From Streptomyces sp. VRA16 Mangrove soil (lineage in GTDB: Bacteria; Actinomycetota; Actinomycetes; Streptomycetales; Streptomycetaceae), in NCBI RefSeq assembly GCF_017377775.1, contig NZ_JAFVLN010000014.1, positions 186,001-250,000 of the forward strand: a stretch of 64,000 nt of DNA, in the 5' to 3' direction. The notes under the pieces are model-generated. The model did not search any database, was not told where the DNA came from, and saw only the letters and a list, made by a program, of their open reading frames with translations. Positions 1 through 8,542 of this stretch are shown here, one piece after another (within the stretch, counting starts at the first letter, position 1; each line of letters opens with the position of its first letter). A program made the translations under genes and the position numbers.

Positions 1-104
1 CTCCAGGCGACGTCCTCTTCCATCAGGGCATCGGCCCGAAGACCTTCGGTGTAGTTCTGCGCGAAGCTCTGCGCGTCCTGGGAAGGGGAAGAAGAGGAGG
101 TCAT
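1..104 (-). CDS. hflX: GTPase HflX, N-terminal fragment (cut by window edge)
   Basis: Only the first 34 codons are inside the window. The ATG at 104 has AAAGGA four bases upstream. The peptide starts MTSSSSPSQDAQSFAQNY and ends EEDVAW, the variable N-terminal tail I associate with Streptomyces HflX, a ribosome-associated GTPase that splits stalled ribosomes. No GTPase motif is visible because the gene runs off the edge, so the call rests on the N-terminal text and on its place next to rshA, dapF and miaA, where hflX is expected in Streptomyces. It reads away from the rest of the window. Confidence 0.65.
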   Translation of the reverse strand, partial: MTSSSSPSQDAQSFAQNYTEGLRADALMEEDVAW

Positions 105-278
105 TGGATCCTTTACGTCGCTGGGGTTCGGGATGGTCTCGTACGTCACAACGCTCGGGCCGTCCCCGGGATTCCCGGCCGGCCCGCGCCGTCAGCCTGA
201 AGATGGTCGCACGGGACGGGCCGTCTCGTCATCCGGGTTATTTCCCGCGCCGGGCGGGCCGAAGCCCCCGGGAGGGCG

Positions 279-1748
279 CTATTTCCGTGCCCTCTGTGCC
301 GCCTGCGTCTTCCAGTCCGGGTGACCGGGCATCGGCGGGGTCTTCTTCCCGTACAGCCAGGCGTGGAAGAAGCCGCTCAGATCGCGCCCGGCCACGCGCG
401 AGGCGAGGGCGGTGAAGTCCGCGGTGGTGGCCGTCGCGTCACGGTGCGTGCTGACCCACTCCCGCTCGACGCGCTCGAACTTCTCCTTGCCGATCTCCTG
501 GCGCAGCGCGTACAGGACGAGCGCGCTGCCGTCGTAGACGACCGGGCGGAAGATGCTGATCTTCTGGCCGGGCTCGGGGGCCTTGGGAGCAGCCGGCGGC
601 CCCCCTGAGGCGCGCCAGGCGTCGGAGTCGCGGTAGGCGTTGCGCATCCGCGTCTCCATCGGCCGGTCCGCCTTCTCCTGCGCGTACAGGGCCTCGTACC
701 AGGTGGCGTGCCCTTCGTTGAGCCACAGGTCGGACCAGGTGTGCGGGCTGACGCTGTCGCCGAACCACTGGTGGGCGAGCTCGTGCACCATGATCGATTC
801 GACGTACCACTTGGGGTACTCCTTGCGCGTGAACACCTCTCTCTCGAAGAGAGAGAGGGTCTGCGTCTCCAGTTCGAAGCCGGTGGTGGCTCCGGCGATC
901 AGCACCCCGTAGTTCTCGAAGGGGTAGGGGCCGATCTTGTTCTCCATCCAGGCGAGCTGCGCGGGCGTCTTGTCGACCCACGGCTTGAGCGCCTCGATGT
1001 CCTTGGTGGGCACGACGTGGCGGACGGGGAGGCCGTGCGGCCCCTGCTGGTGGAGCACGGTGGAGCGGCCGATGGAGACCTGCGCCAGCTCGGTGGCCAT
1101 GGGGTGGGCGGTGCGGTAGATCCAGCCGGTGGCCGTGTCGGTCCTGGCCTGCGCGACGGGCCGCCCGTTGGCGACCGCCGTGTACGCCTTCGGCGCCTTG
1201 ATGCGGAAGGTGAACATGGCCTTGTCGGCGGGGTGGTCGTTGCACGGGAACACCCGGTGCGCGGCGTCCGCCTGGTTGGCCATGACGAGACCGTCGTCGG
1301 TGCGCACCCAGCCCACTTCGGTGTCCTTGTCGGGCATCGGGTCGCTGGTGTGCCGCACGGTGATCCGCAGCGGCGTCCCGGCCAGGACGGGCTGCGCGGG
1401 CGTCACGACCAGGTCCTCGCCGCCGGTCGCGAAGTCCGCGGGGGCGCCGTTGACCTCCACCGAGCGCACGGTGCCGTGCGAGAAGTCGAGGTTGACCCGG
1501 TCGAGCCGGGAGGTGGCGGTGGCGTCGATCCGGGTGACCGCGTCCAGGGGTTTGCTGTTGTCGCCCTTGTACGTGAAGGAGATGTCGTACGCGCGCACGT
1601 CGTACCCGGGGTTCCCCAGGTACGGGAAGAGCCGGTCGCCGATGCCGAGCGGCGTGGCGGGCCGGGGCGCGGCCGCGGCGAGCAGCGCGACGGAGGCACC
1701 GGCGGCGAGCAGCGCGCCGGTGCGGGAGGTTCGGGAGCTGAGCAGCAT
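279..1748 (-). CDS. Secreted M1-family metallopeptidase
   Basis: 489 aa zinc aminopeptidase-like protein. Residues 1-30 form a Sec signal peptide (Arg-rich n-region, then an Ala/Leu core ending AAAAPRPA), so it is probably exported. The zinc site HELAHQWFGDS is followed at the expected distance by the third ligand Glu in LWLNEGHATW. The exopeptidase GAMEN motif of classical M1 enzymes is replaced by a GFELETQT segment, as in the shorter actinobacterial M1 relatives, so its specificity may differ from PepN. ATG start at 1748. It lies between hflX and rshA on the same strand but about 80 bp from rshA, with no coupling. Substrate unknown. Confidence 0.9.
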   Translation of the reverse strand: MLLSSRTSRTGALLAAGASVALLAAAAPRPATPLGIGDRLFPYLGNPGYDVRAYDISFTYKGDNSKPLDAVTRIDATATSRLDRVNLDFSHGTVRSVEVNGAPADFATGGEDLVVTPAQPVLAGTPLRITVRHTSDPMPDKDTEVGWVRTDDGLVMANQADAAHRVFPCNDHPADKAMFTFRIKAPKAYTAVANGRPVAQARTDTATGWIYRTAHPMATELAQVSIGRSTVLHQQGPHGLPVRHVVPTKDIEALKPWVDKTPAQLAWMENKIGPYPFENYGVLIAGATTGFELETQTLSLFEREVFTRKEYPKWYVESIMVHELAHQWFGDSVSPHTWSDLWLNEGHATWYEALYAQEKADRPMETRMRNAYRDSDAWRASGGPPAAPKAPEPGQKISIFRPVVYDGSALVLYALRQEIGKEKFERVEREWVSTHRDATATTADFTALASRVAGRDLSGFFHAWLYGKKTPPMPGHPDWKTQAAQRARK

Positions 1749-1825
1749 GAACTACGGCTATCAGCGCACCCCCGCCGGGTGGTGCGGCACACGCCGCACC
1801 CACTCGAACGAGACCCCCCGGCGTC

Positions 1826-3940
1826 CTACAGGGCGCCCGCCGCGGCGTGCTGGGCGCGCCCGACGTCGTACACCCCCGGCACGTTGCGCATCGCCCGCAT
1901 GACGCCCTGGAGGTGCGAGGAACCCGGGAGCTGGAGCGTGTACGTGTGCCGGACGCGGCCCTGCGCGGGCGGTTCGACGGTCGCCGAGATGATGGCGACG
2001 CCCTCCAGCGCTATGGCTTCGGTCAGGTCGGCGAGCAGGTGCGGGCGGCTGAAGGACTCGGCGATCAGCGTCACCCGGTACTCGGCGGTCTCCGCGTCGG
2101 CCCAGCGCACGCCGATCTCCGGGCGCCCCGCGTCCTTCATGCGGGCCACCGCTGAGCACTCCACGCGGTGCACGGTGACGGCGCCGCCGCGCACGGCGAA
2201 GGCGGTCACCGCGTCGGGCGGTACGGGCGTGCAGCAGCCCGCGAGGCGGACGGTGGCCCCCGGCTGGTCCACCACGGCGTTCGCCGCGGAGGGGCGGGCC
2301 GAGGGGCCGCTGTAGGGGGCGCGGGGCGCGGACTCGGGCGCGCGCGGGCCCTCCGGGTGGGCGGTCAGCCAGCGGCGGATGGCGATACGGGCGGCGGGCG
2401 TACGGGCGTGGTCGAGCCAGTCGCGGGACGGCTCGGACGAGCCGTCCTGGTCCATGAGCAGCTGGACGGTGTCACCGTCCTTCAGGACCGTGCTGAGCGT
2501 CGCCAGGCGGCCGTTGACGCGGGCGCCGATGCAGGCGTGGGCGTCCTCGCCGTACTGCGCGTACGCGGCGTCCACGCAGCTGGCGCCCGCGGGCAGGCCG
2601 ATCGTGCCGCCGTCGGGCCGGAAGACGGTGATCTCCCGGTCCTGCGCGAGGTCCTCCCTGAGGGTGGACCAGAACGTGTCGGCGTCGGGGGCCGACTCCT
2701 GCCAGTCCAGGAGGCGGGAGAGCCAGCCGGGCCGCGTCGGGTCGGAACGCTCGCCCAGGGTGTCCAGGTGCTCCTCGCCGGACGGCGCATAGGGATTGCC
2801 CAGTGCGACGACACCGGCCTCCGCCACCTTGTGCATCTGGTGCGTACGGATGAGGACTTCGGCGACCTCGCCGTCGCCGCGGGCCACGGCCGTGTGCAGC
2901 GACTGGTACAGGTTGAACTTCGGTACGGCGATGAAGTCCTTGAACTCCGAGACCACCGGCGTGAAACAGGTGTGCAGTTCGCCGAGGACGCCGTAACAGT
3001 CCGCGTCCTCGGAGACGAGGACGAGGAGCCGGCCGAAGTCGGCGCCGCGCAGCTCGCCGCGTTTCCGGAAGACGCGGTGGACGGAGACGGAGTGCCGCGG
3101 CCTGATGAGGACCTCGGCGTTCAGCCCCGCCTCGCGCAGCACGCCGCGCACCTCGTCGGCGATCTCGGCGAGGGGGTTCTCCTCGCGGGCCGCGTTCCGC
3201 GCGATGAGGGTCTGGGTGTGCGCGTGCTCCTCGGGGCGCAGGATCGCGAAGACCAGGTCCTCCAGTTCGGTCTTCAGGGCCTGCACGCCGAGGCGCTCGG
3301 CGAGCGGGATGAGGACGTCGCGGGTGACCTTGGCGATCCGTTCCTGCTTCTCCTGGCGCATGACGCCGAGCGTGCGCATGTTGTGCAGCCGGTCGGCGAG
3401 TTTGATCGACATCACACGGACGTCGTTGCCGGTCGCGACCAGCATCTTGCGGAAGGTCTCGGGCTCGGCCGCGGCGCCGTAGTCGACCTTCTCCAGCTTG
3501 GTCACGCCGTCGACCAGATAGGCGACCTCGGCCCCGAACTCCGTGCGCACCTGATCCAGCGTCACCTCGGTGTCCTCGACGGTGTCGTGGAGCAGGGAGG
3601 CGGTCAACGTCGTGGTCTCCGCGCCCAGTTCGGCGAGGATCAGCGTCACGGCCAGGGGGTGCGTGATGTACGGCTCGCCGCTCTTGCGCATCTGGCCGCG
3701 GTGCGAGGACTCGGCCAGTACATAGGCGCGGCGCAGCGGCTCCAGATCGGCGTCCGCGTAGTGCGCCCGGTGCGCCTCGGCCACATGGCCGATCGCATCG
3801 GGCAGGCGGTCCCGGGCGGCCGGGCCGAGCAGCGCGGCGCGGCCCAGACGCCGTAGATCGATCCTGGGGCGGCCACGCCTGCGCTGTGCTCCTGGCGTGA
3901 TCGGCCCCGGGGTCGCGGGGTTGGTCGCCTCCGCACTCAT
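1826..3940 (-). CDS. rshA: RelA/SpoT homologue, (p)ppGpp hydrolase/synthetase (RshA type)
   Basis: 704 aa when started at the ATG at 3940, which has GGAGGTG just upstream; an in-frame extension to 4078 lacks a ribosome site and family similarity. Order: N-terminal HD hydrolase (YITHP about 92-95, LLHDTVED about 116-123, LADRLHNM about 181-188, all intact), synthetase-like domain (about 275-375), TGS (about 435-495), a Cys-rich patch (GCCTPVPP about 568) and a C-terminal ACT domain (about 622-695). The synthetase domain keeps PKFNLYQSLHT and the Glu of EVLIRT, but the usual RPKH reads RPRH and the Arg of the D-L-x-x-x-R strand is replaced by Leu. S. coelicolor has a second RSH protein, RshA, beside dapF, and this matches that locus. 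Stringent-response alarmone metabolism, cytoplasmic. Confidence 0.88.
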   Translation of the reverse strand: MSAEATNPATPGPITPGAQRRRGRPRIDLRRLGRAALLGPAARDRLPDAIGHVAEAHRAHYADADLEPLRRAYVLAESSHRGQMRKSGEPYITHPLAVTLILAELGAETTTLTASLLHDTVEDTEVTLDQVRTEFGAEVAYLVDGVTKLEKVDYGAAAEPETFRKMLVATGNDVRVMSIKLADRLHNMRTLGVMRQEKQERIAKVTRDVLIPLAERLGVQALKTELEDLVFAILRPEEHAHTQTLIARNAAREENPLAEIADEVRGVLREAGLNAEVLIRPRHSVSVHRVFRKRGELRGADFGRLLVLVSEDADCYGVLGELHTCFTPVVSEFKDFIAVPKFNLYQSLHTAVARGDGEVAEVLIRTHQMHKVAEAGVVALGNPYAPSGEEHLDTLGERSDPTRPGWLSRLLDWQESAPDADTFWSTLREDLAQDREITVFRPDGGTIGLPAGASCVDAAYAQYGEDAHACIGARVNGRLATLSTVLKDGDTVQLLMDQDGSSEPSRDWLDHARTPAARIAIRRWLTAHPEGPRAPESAPRAPYSGPSARPSAANAVVDQPGATVRLAGCCTPVPPDAVTAFAVRGGAVTVHRVECSAVARMKDAGRPEIGVRWADAETAEYRVTLIAESFSRPHLLADLTEAIALEGVAIISATVEPPAQGRVRHTYTLQLPGSSHLQGVMRAMRNVPGVYDVGRAQHAAAGAL

Positions 3941-4079
3941 GAGCACCTCCGGCTGGATCGACCGGCGGCGGGCTGGCGGGGGCACCCGTCCGGACCGGTG
4001 CTTGATGCTACCGAGCCCATCACGTGGCGCAGTCCCGCTCTCGCCCAGCGTGAAACGGATCACCCATTCGAGCGACACT

Positions 4080-5018
4080 TCACTGGTTTAGGGTTTCGGC
4101 GCTCGGACCGGCCTGACCGGCCGGGGGTCCGGGGGTTGTCCCCCGGGAAGGCACGGCGATCGACGCGAACCAGTCCGCGTCGATCTCGCCCTGGGCCACG
4201 ATCACGGCCGGTCCGGTCATCTCGATCTCGCCGTCGGGCCGCTCGGTGATGGTCAGGCGCCCGCCGAGCACGTCGATCTCGTACGTCACCGGGGCGCCGG
4301 TGACGGCCGGGTCGAGGCCGTCGCGGCGGGCCGTGGCGACGGCCACCGCGCAGGCGCCGGTGCCGCAGGAGCGGGTCTCGCCGGAGCCGCGCTCGTGCAC
4401 GCGCATGGCGACGTGGCGCGGGCCGCGGTCGACCACGAACTCGACGTTCACCCCGTCCGGGTAGGTGCTCGCCGGGGCGAACGGCGGCGGGTCGAGCAGG
4501 CGGCCCGCGTGCGCGAGGTCGGCGACGAAGGCCACCGCGTGCGGGTTGCCCATGTTCACGTTCCGCGCGGGCCAGGAGTGGTCGGCGGAGTCGGCCACGG
4601 TGACGGTGACCTCGCCCTCGGGGAGCGTCGCCCGGCCCATGCCGACCGTGACCAGGCCTTCCTTGTCGATGTGGACCTTCTTCACGCCGCCGCGGGTGGC
4701 CACGGCCAGATCGCCGCCGGTGACGTGTCCCGCGTGCTGGAGGTACCGGGCGAAGACCCGGACGCCGTTCCCGCACATCTCGGCGATCGAGCCGTCCCCG
4801 TTGCGGTAGTCCATGAACCATTCGGCCTCGGCGGCCAGGTGCCGTGCCTCGGGGTGGGCCGCGGAGCGCACGACGTGGAGGACACCGTCGGCGCCGATGC
4901 CGGCGCGGCGGTCGCACAGGGCGGCCACGACTGCCGGGGGCAGCTCGATCGCGTTCTCCGGGTCGGGGATGATCACGAAGTCGTTCTCGGTCCCGTGACC
5001 CTTGAGGAAGGTCGTCAT
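4080..5018 (-). CDS. dapF: Diaminopimelate epimerase
   Basis: 312 aa. Interconverts LL- and meso-diaminopimelate for lysine and peptidoglycan synthesis. Both catalytic cysteines are in place: MCGNGVRVFARYL in the first half and ETRSCGTGACAVAVA in the second; the substrate-binding N-terminus reads KGHGTENDFV. The 23-residue tail after the catalytic domain (SRGTTPGPP onward) makes it slightly longer than usual. The ATG at 5018 lies exactly 7 bases after a TACGAT -10 box (5025-5030), so the mRNA is probably leaderless; no Shine-Dalgarno is seen. Streptomyces walls contain LL-DAP, so the enzyme mainly supplies lysine and meso-DAP. Confidence 0.95.
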   Translation of the reverse strand: MTTFLKGHGTENDFVIIPDPENAIELPPAVVAALCDRRAGIGADGVLHVVRSAAHPEARHLAAEAEWFMDYRNGDGSIAEMCGNGVRVFARYLQHAGHVTGGDLAVATRGGVKKVHIDKEGLVTVGMGRATLPEGEVTVTVADSADHSWPARNVNMGNPHAVAFVADLAHAGRLLDPPPFAPASTYPDGVNVEFVVDRGPRHVAMRVHERGSGETRSCGTGACAVAVATARRDGLDPAVTGAPVTYEIDVLGGRLTITERPDGEIEMTGPAVIVAQGEIDADWFASIAVPSRGTTPGPPAGQAGPSAETLNQ

Positions 5019-5064
5019 TCGTCGATCGTACGAGATCGGTCGGACAAGCTGTCGGCGAGGGCGC

Positions 5065-5532
5065 TCAGCGCAGCCGGGCGACGCGCCAGACGGCCAGCAC
5101 CGTGACGGCGGCGACCACGACCACGTACGCGCCCACGACCCGCCAGTCGGGCCAGCGGCCCGAGCCGCGGGGCGGGAGCCCGGGCAGCGTGTAGCCCACC
5201 CGGCGGGCCGCCATCAGGCCCCAGCCGGCCGCGCAGGAGCTGATCAGCAGGCCGAGCATGGCCACGACCGCGCCGCCGTCGCCGAACTCGAAGAACAGCG
5301 GGAAGGCGAACATCAGGGAGCCGATGGTGGCGAGCATCACGATGGGGGCGAGCTGCCAGATGCGGAGCCTGCGCTGCGGGCGCAGCTCGACCTGGACCTC
5401 GGCCGCCTCGTCCTGCGCGGCGAGCTCGTCGACGGACGGGCCGTCGGCGATCACGCCGTCCGGGGTCGTCTCAGGACCGTCGGCGCTCAACTGGTCGCCG
5501 CCTGGTGCGGTGTCTCGAGGGCCGGCCTCCAT
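5065..5532 (-). CDS. Conserved membrane protein, function unknown
   Basis: 155 aa with an acidic N-terminal tail (residues 1-50, rich in Asp, Glu and Ala) and three hydrophobic segments: about 60-82 (LAPIVMLATIGSLMFAFPLF), about 89-108 and about 132-149 (VVGAYVVVVAAVTVLAVW). The ATG at 5532 has GGGAGGG eight bases upstream; a longer in-frame reading to 5859 overlaps miaA and is shadow. It sits between dapF and miaA on the same strand. I do not recognise the family; the tail is probably cytoplasmic. Confidence 0.75.
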   Translation of the reverse strand: MEAGPRDTAPGGDQLSADGPETTPDGVIADGPSVDELAAQDEAAEVQVELRPQRRLRIWQLAPIVMLATIGSLMFAFPLFFEFGDGGAVVAMLGLLISSCAAGWGLMAARRVGYTLPGLPPRGSGRWPDWRVVGAYVVVVAAVTVLAVWRVARLR

Positions 5533-5638
5533 CGCCACGCGCCCTCCCACTCCGGACTGTCTGGTCGATCGATGGTCGATGATGGCACGGCCGCGGGGGC
5601 GGCGATGACCGCCCGGGCGTCCCGATGCCATCACGTGA

Positions 5639-6577
5639 TCAGGCTGTAACCGGTCGTTCGACCAACGCCATTGCGCGCGCCGGGAGTTCCGCGCGGTCGG
5701 TGACAGCCCCACTGAGCCAATGCACCCGCGGGTCGCGGCGGAACCACGAGTCCTGGCGGCGCGCGAAGCGCTTGGTGGCGCGGACGGTCTCGGCGCGCGC
5801 CTCGTCCTCGGTGCACTCCCCCGCGAGCGCCGCGAGCACCTGCTGATAGCCCAGCGCACGCGAGGCCGTCCGCCCTTCGCGCAGTCCCTGGGCCTCCAGG
5901 GCGCGCACCTCGTCGACCAGTCCGGCCTCCCACATGCGGTCCACGCGCGTGGTGATGCGTTCGTCGAGTTCGGGCCGCTCGACGTCGACGCCGATCTGGA
6001 CGGTGTCGTAGACGGAGTCGTGTCCCGGCAGGTTGGCCGTGAAGGGCTTGCCCGTGATCTCGATGACTTCGAGGGCGCGCACGATGCGGCGGCCGTTGCT
6101 GGGCAGGATCGCGGTGGCGGCCTCCGGGTCGGCGGCGGCGAGGCGGGCGTGCAGGACGCCGCTGCCGTGCCGCTCCAGCTCCTCCTCCAGGCGGGCGCGG
6201 ACGGCGGGGTCGGTGCCGGGGAACTCCATCTTGTCGACGGCTCCCCTGACGTAGAGTCCCGAGCCGCCGACGAGGACGGGCCAGCGCCCCTCCGAGAGGA
6301 GGCGATCGATCTCGGCGCGGGCGAGCTTCTGGTACTCGGCGACGCTGGCCGCCTCGGTGACGTCCCAGATGTCCAGGAGGTGGTGCGGCACGCCCGCGCG
6401 CTCCTCGGGTGTCAGCTTGGCGGTGCCGATGTCCATCCCCCGGTACAACTGCATGGAGTCGGCGTTGACGACTTCTCCTCCCAGTTCCTTGGCGAGGAAG
6501 ACTCCGAGATCCGACTTTCCGGCCGCGGTGGGACCGACGACGGCGATGACCCGCGGCGCGGGAGCTGCACTACTCAC
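5639..6577 (-). CDS. miaA: tRNA dimethylallyltransferase MiaA
   Basis: 312 aa. Transfers a dimethylallyl group to A37 of tRNAs reading UNN codons, the first step before MiaB. P-loop VVGPTAAGKSDLG near the N-terminus, then EVVNADSMQLYRGMDIGTAK, HHLLDIWD, LVGGSGLY and RRIVRALEVIEITG, all MiaA hallmarks. GTG start at 6577 gives the usual length; the longer open frame upstream to 7360 has no family similarity and runs antisense to two real plus-strand genes. miaB lies about 2 kb away on the same strand. In Streptomyces this modification affects decoding of rare UUA codons by the bldA tRNA (established knowledge). Confidence 0.96.
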   Translation of the reverse strand: MSSAAPAPRVIAVVGPTAAGKSDLGVFLAKELGGEVVNADSMQLYRGMDIGTAKLTPEERAGVPHHLLDIWDVTEAASVAEYQKLARAEIDRLLSEGRWPVLVGGSGLYVRGAVDKMEFPGTDPAVRARLEEELERHGSGVLHARLAAADPEAATAILPSNGRRIVRALEVIEITGKPFTANLPGHDSVYDTVQIGVDVERPELDERITTRVDRMWEAGLVDEVRALEAQGLREGRTASRALGYQQVLAALAGECTEDEARAETVRATKRFARRQDSWFRRDPRVHWLSGAVTDRAELPARAMALVERPVTA

Positions 6578-6759
6578 CGCCCCAGTCTCGCAAACCCCGC
6601 CACCACTTCTCGAACGAGCTACGTGACGGCGCGGGTCCGGGGTCGTTGCCTGTTGCGAGGTTCCAGCCGCCGGTTTTGCGGACCGGTGACCCGGGCGACG
6701 CAATGGGACGCACCGGGCAGGGCGGGATTTCGCCCACACGAGTAACGTATGGAGTTGAA

Positions 6760-7053
6760 ATGGGCGTTTTTGCCATGTTTCGCCGGAAGGCCAAGGACAC
6801 CGAGGAGGCGTCAACCCCCGAGGCGGCGGCCGCCACTCTGACGGCCGATCCCGAGGCGGAGGAGACTCCGGACGCCGAGGCGGCGCCCGAGGCCGCAGAG
6901 GCCGCCACGGCCGACGAGAAGGCCGAGTCCGCCGAGGAGGCGGAGGCCGCCGAGACCGTCGAGGCCGCTGCGAAGGAGAGCGTGGAGATCCCGAAGCAGC
7001 AGTCCGCCGAGCAGGCCGCCGACAACGAGGCCGGCGAGAGCGCCCGCAAGTAG
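6760..7053 (+). CDS. Small acidic Ala/Glu-rich protein
   Basis: 97 aa. Apart from a short basic head (MFRRKAKDT) the whole chain is low-complexity Ala, Glu, Asp and Thr with no globular motif; it is probably disordered or helical. ATG at 6760 has GGAG five bases upstream. Composition matches a small family often labelled gliding motility protein in Streptomyces annotations, a label without functional support that I do not adopt. It is divergent from miaA and 43 bp upstream of the MT0933-like gene, with which it may be cotranscribed. Confidence 0.6.
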   Translation: MGVFAMFRRKAKDTEEASTPEAAAATLTADPEAEETPDAEAAPEAAEAATADEKAESAEEAEAAETVEAAAKESVEIPKQQSAEQAADNEAGESARK

Positions 7054-7096
7054 CTCGAGCCGAATTCCTCGAGCCCCCACGAGGGAAGGTGGATCC

Positions 7097-7345
7097 ATGG
7101 GCTTCCTGGACTCGATCAGAGCCAAGCTGAACAAGGACAAGGTCTCGGACCTCGCGCGCGAGCACGGGGACAAGATCGACCAGGGTCTGGACAAGGCCGC
7201 CAAGATGGCCGACGACAAGACCAAGGGCAAGTACAGCGACAAGATTCAGCAGGGCGCGGACAAGGCGAAGGACACCCTGGGCAAGCTCTCGGGCTCGAAC
7301 GGCAAGGACGGCGGCACCCCGCCGTCGCCCCCCGCGGCGTCCTGA
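7097..7345 (+). CDS. MT0933-like antitoxin-family protein
   Basis: 82 aa, highly charged. It starts MGFLDSIRAKLNKDKV and contains DLAREHGDKIDQGLDKAAKMADDKTKGKY with a repeated DKIxQGxDKAK theme, the pattern of the MT0933/Rv0909-like antitoxin family. GGAAGGTGG lies before the ATG. The Gly/Pro/Ser-rich C-terminus is probably disordered. No toxin reading frame is found next to it: the neighbours are the acidic protein upstream and a convergent dioxygenase-like gene. The family name may therefore mislead; in streptomycetes such proteins are commonly solitary. Confidence 0.7.
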   Translation: MGFLDSIRAKLNKDKVSDLAREHGDKIDQGLDKAAKMADDKTKGKYSDKIQQGADKAKDTLGKLSGSNGKDGGTPPSPPAAS

Positions 7346-7358
7346 CACCGCGCCCGGC

Positions 7359-7410
7359 ACACATGGCGGACGGCCGCGAAGCCCGAGGGCTTCGCGGCCG
7401 TCGCCGTGTG
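7359..7410. terminator. Bidirectional terminator between convergent genes
   Basis: A 16-bp perfect stem (7369-7384 with 7387-7402) around a minimal GA-containing loop, extended by outer pairing of CACAC (7359-7363) with GTGTG (7406-7410). It lies between the plus-strand antitoxin-family gene ending at 7345 and the minus-strand gene ending at 7424, so it can serve both. Confidence 0.85.
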
Positions 7411-7423
7411 CGGCACGTCGGGG

Positions 7424-8128
7424 TTACGTCCAGGAGGCGACGAAGTAGCCGACTCCGTAGGGGGCGTCCTCGTACAGGAGGCGCGCGCCGAGGCCGTCGT
7501 CGCAGTCGGCCCCCAGGAGGATCTGCCACGGTGAGCGGCCCGAGACCTTGAGCTCGCGGGCGAGGTCCGCGCTCAGGTTCGGGAGGAAGCCCTCGTGGTC
7601 GAGGGTGCGCAGTGCCTCGGCGATGCCCGCGTCGACGCCCTCGGCCCGCTCGTCCAGATAGCCGGGGGCCTTGACCGTGCGGCAGGCGGTGCCGTCGCCC
7701 ATCACCAGCATGCCGACCCGGTCGGCCATGGTCGACAGGTGGACGCCGTCCTCGCCGTTGGTGGGCCAGGAGCGCTCGCCCGCCACTTCGTAGCCGCGCA
7801 CCGCGCCGTCCCAGCCCGCGCGCGCGAGCAGCCAGGCGCCGACCGCGAGGGACGGCGGCAGCGTCACGTCCACGGCGCCGGCCGGGGCGCCGAGGACCAC
7901 GTCGACATCGACGCCGAAGGGGCGGAAGGAGCCGCGGGCCCCCGCCTCGTGGAACGTCGTGCGCCCGCCCTCGCCGACGACCACGATCAGGTCGGGCCGT
8001 GCGGCGACCACCGCGCCGATCGCCTCGTCGCAGGCCGCGCGCGCGGCGTCCAGTTCCGGGGCCGCACCGGCGGCGACCTCGGGCACGAGCAGGGGCGGGC
8101 AGGGGCAGACGGCGGCGGCGACAAGCAT
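7424..8128 (-). CDS. Class III extradiol dioxygenase-like (LigB fold) protein
   Basis: 234 aa. Starts MLVAAAVCPCPPLLVPEVAAG with the CPxPPLL signature of LigB-like extradiol dioxygenase subunits, followed by DLIVVVGEGG and a C-terminal GADCDDGLGARLLYEDAPYG segment. The usual first histidine ligand after the N-terminal strand (PHPP in true LigB) is replaced by CPPP, so ring-cleaving activity is uncertain. Ten bp after the next gene upstream (8139) and the same strand as miaB, so it may be the last gene of a miaB operon. Confidence 0.75.
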   Translation of the reverse strand: MLVAAAVCPCPPLLVPEVAAGAAPELDAARAACDEAIGAVVAARPDLIVVVGEGGRTTFHEAGARGSFRPFGVDVDVVLGAPAGAVDVTLPPSLAVGAWLLARAGWDGAVRGYEVAGERSWPTNGEDGVHLSTMADRVGMLVMGDGTACRTVKAPGYLDERAEGVDAGIAEALRTLDHEGFLPNLSADLARELKVSGRSPWQILLGADCDDGLGARLLYEDAPYGVGYFVASWT

Positions 8129-8138
8129 GATCGGCAGC

Positions 8139-8513
8139 CTACTCGCCGGGCGGCCGCCAGTAGTCGGGGACGGTCCCGTCGGGGTCCGGCCGGCCGGCCG
8201 AGGTGTGCCGGGCCGCGGTTCCGCTCCGGCCCGCGCCGCCGGCCCGCTCCCCCGCGCTCCATACCAACTCCGCGAGGCAGTAGCGCAGCCGGTACTCGGT
8301 CAGCGCGCCCTGGATCTCCACGTAGTACGTGCCGTCGTCCCGGCGGAACACGTCGCGGCCCTGCTCGCGCAGCGTGCTGCTGAAGCGATGCGTGCACGCC
8401 GTCTCGTACAGCCTGCGGTGCGCCTGCTCCCGCGTGCCGTCGAAGCGCGCCACGGGGACGACGTCGTACACGTCGCCCCTGGCGTGCTCCACCGTGATCA
8501 CCCAGCGCGCCAT
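8139..8513 (-). CDS. Conserved hypothetical protein
   Basis: 124 aa. ATG at 8513, which is GAGCGGGCC-preceded. Residues 1-80 look globular (MARWVITVEHARGDVYDVVP, then YYVEIQGALTEYRLRYCLAEL), with an Arg/Pro/Gly-rich C-terminal tail. I do not recognise the fold. It begins 29 bp after miaB ends and stops 10 bp before the LigB-like gene, so it is likely cotranscribed with both. Confidence 0.75.
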   Translation of the reverse strand: MARWVITVEHARGDVYDVVPVARFDGTREQAHRRLYETACTHRFSSTLREQGRDVFRRDDGTYYVEIQGALTEYRLRYCLAELVWSAGERAGGAGRSGTAARHTSAGRPDPDGTVPDYWRPPGE

Positions 8514-8542
8514 GGCCCGCTCCCCCGTGTCGGTGTGTCCGG

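Noticed and set aside
5025..5047. RecA-NDp-like promoter for dapF (TTGTCCGACCG-N6-TACGAT)
   Set aside because: Spacing fits, but only 6 of 11 positions match TTGTCAGTGGC; treated as an ordinary leaderless promoter.
6578..7360. N-terminal extension of miaA
   Set aside because: Runs antisense to two real small genes, has no family similarity, and the GTG at 6577 gives the normal MiaA length.
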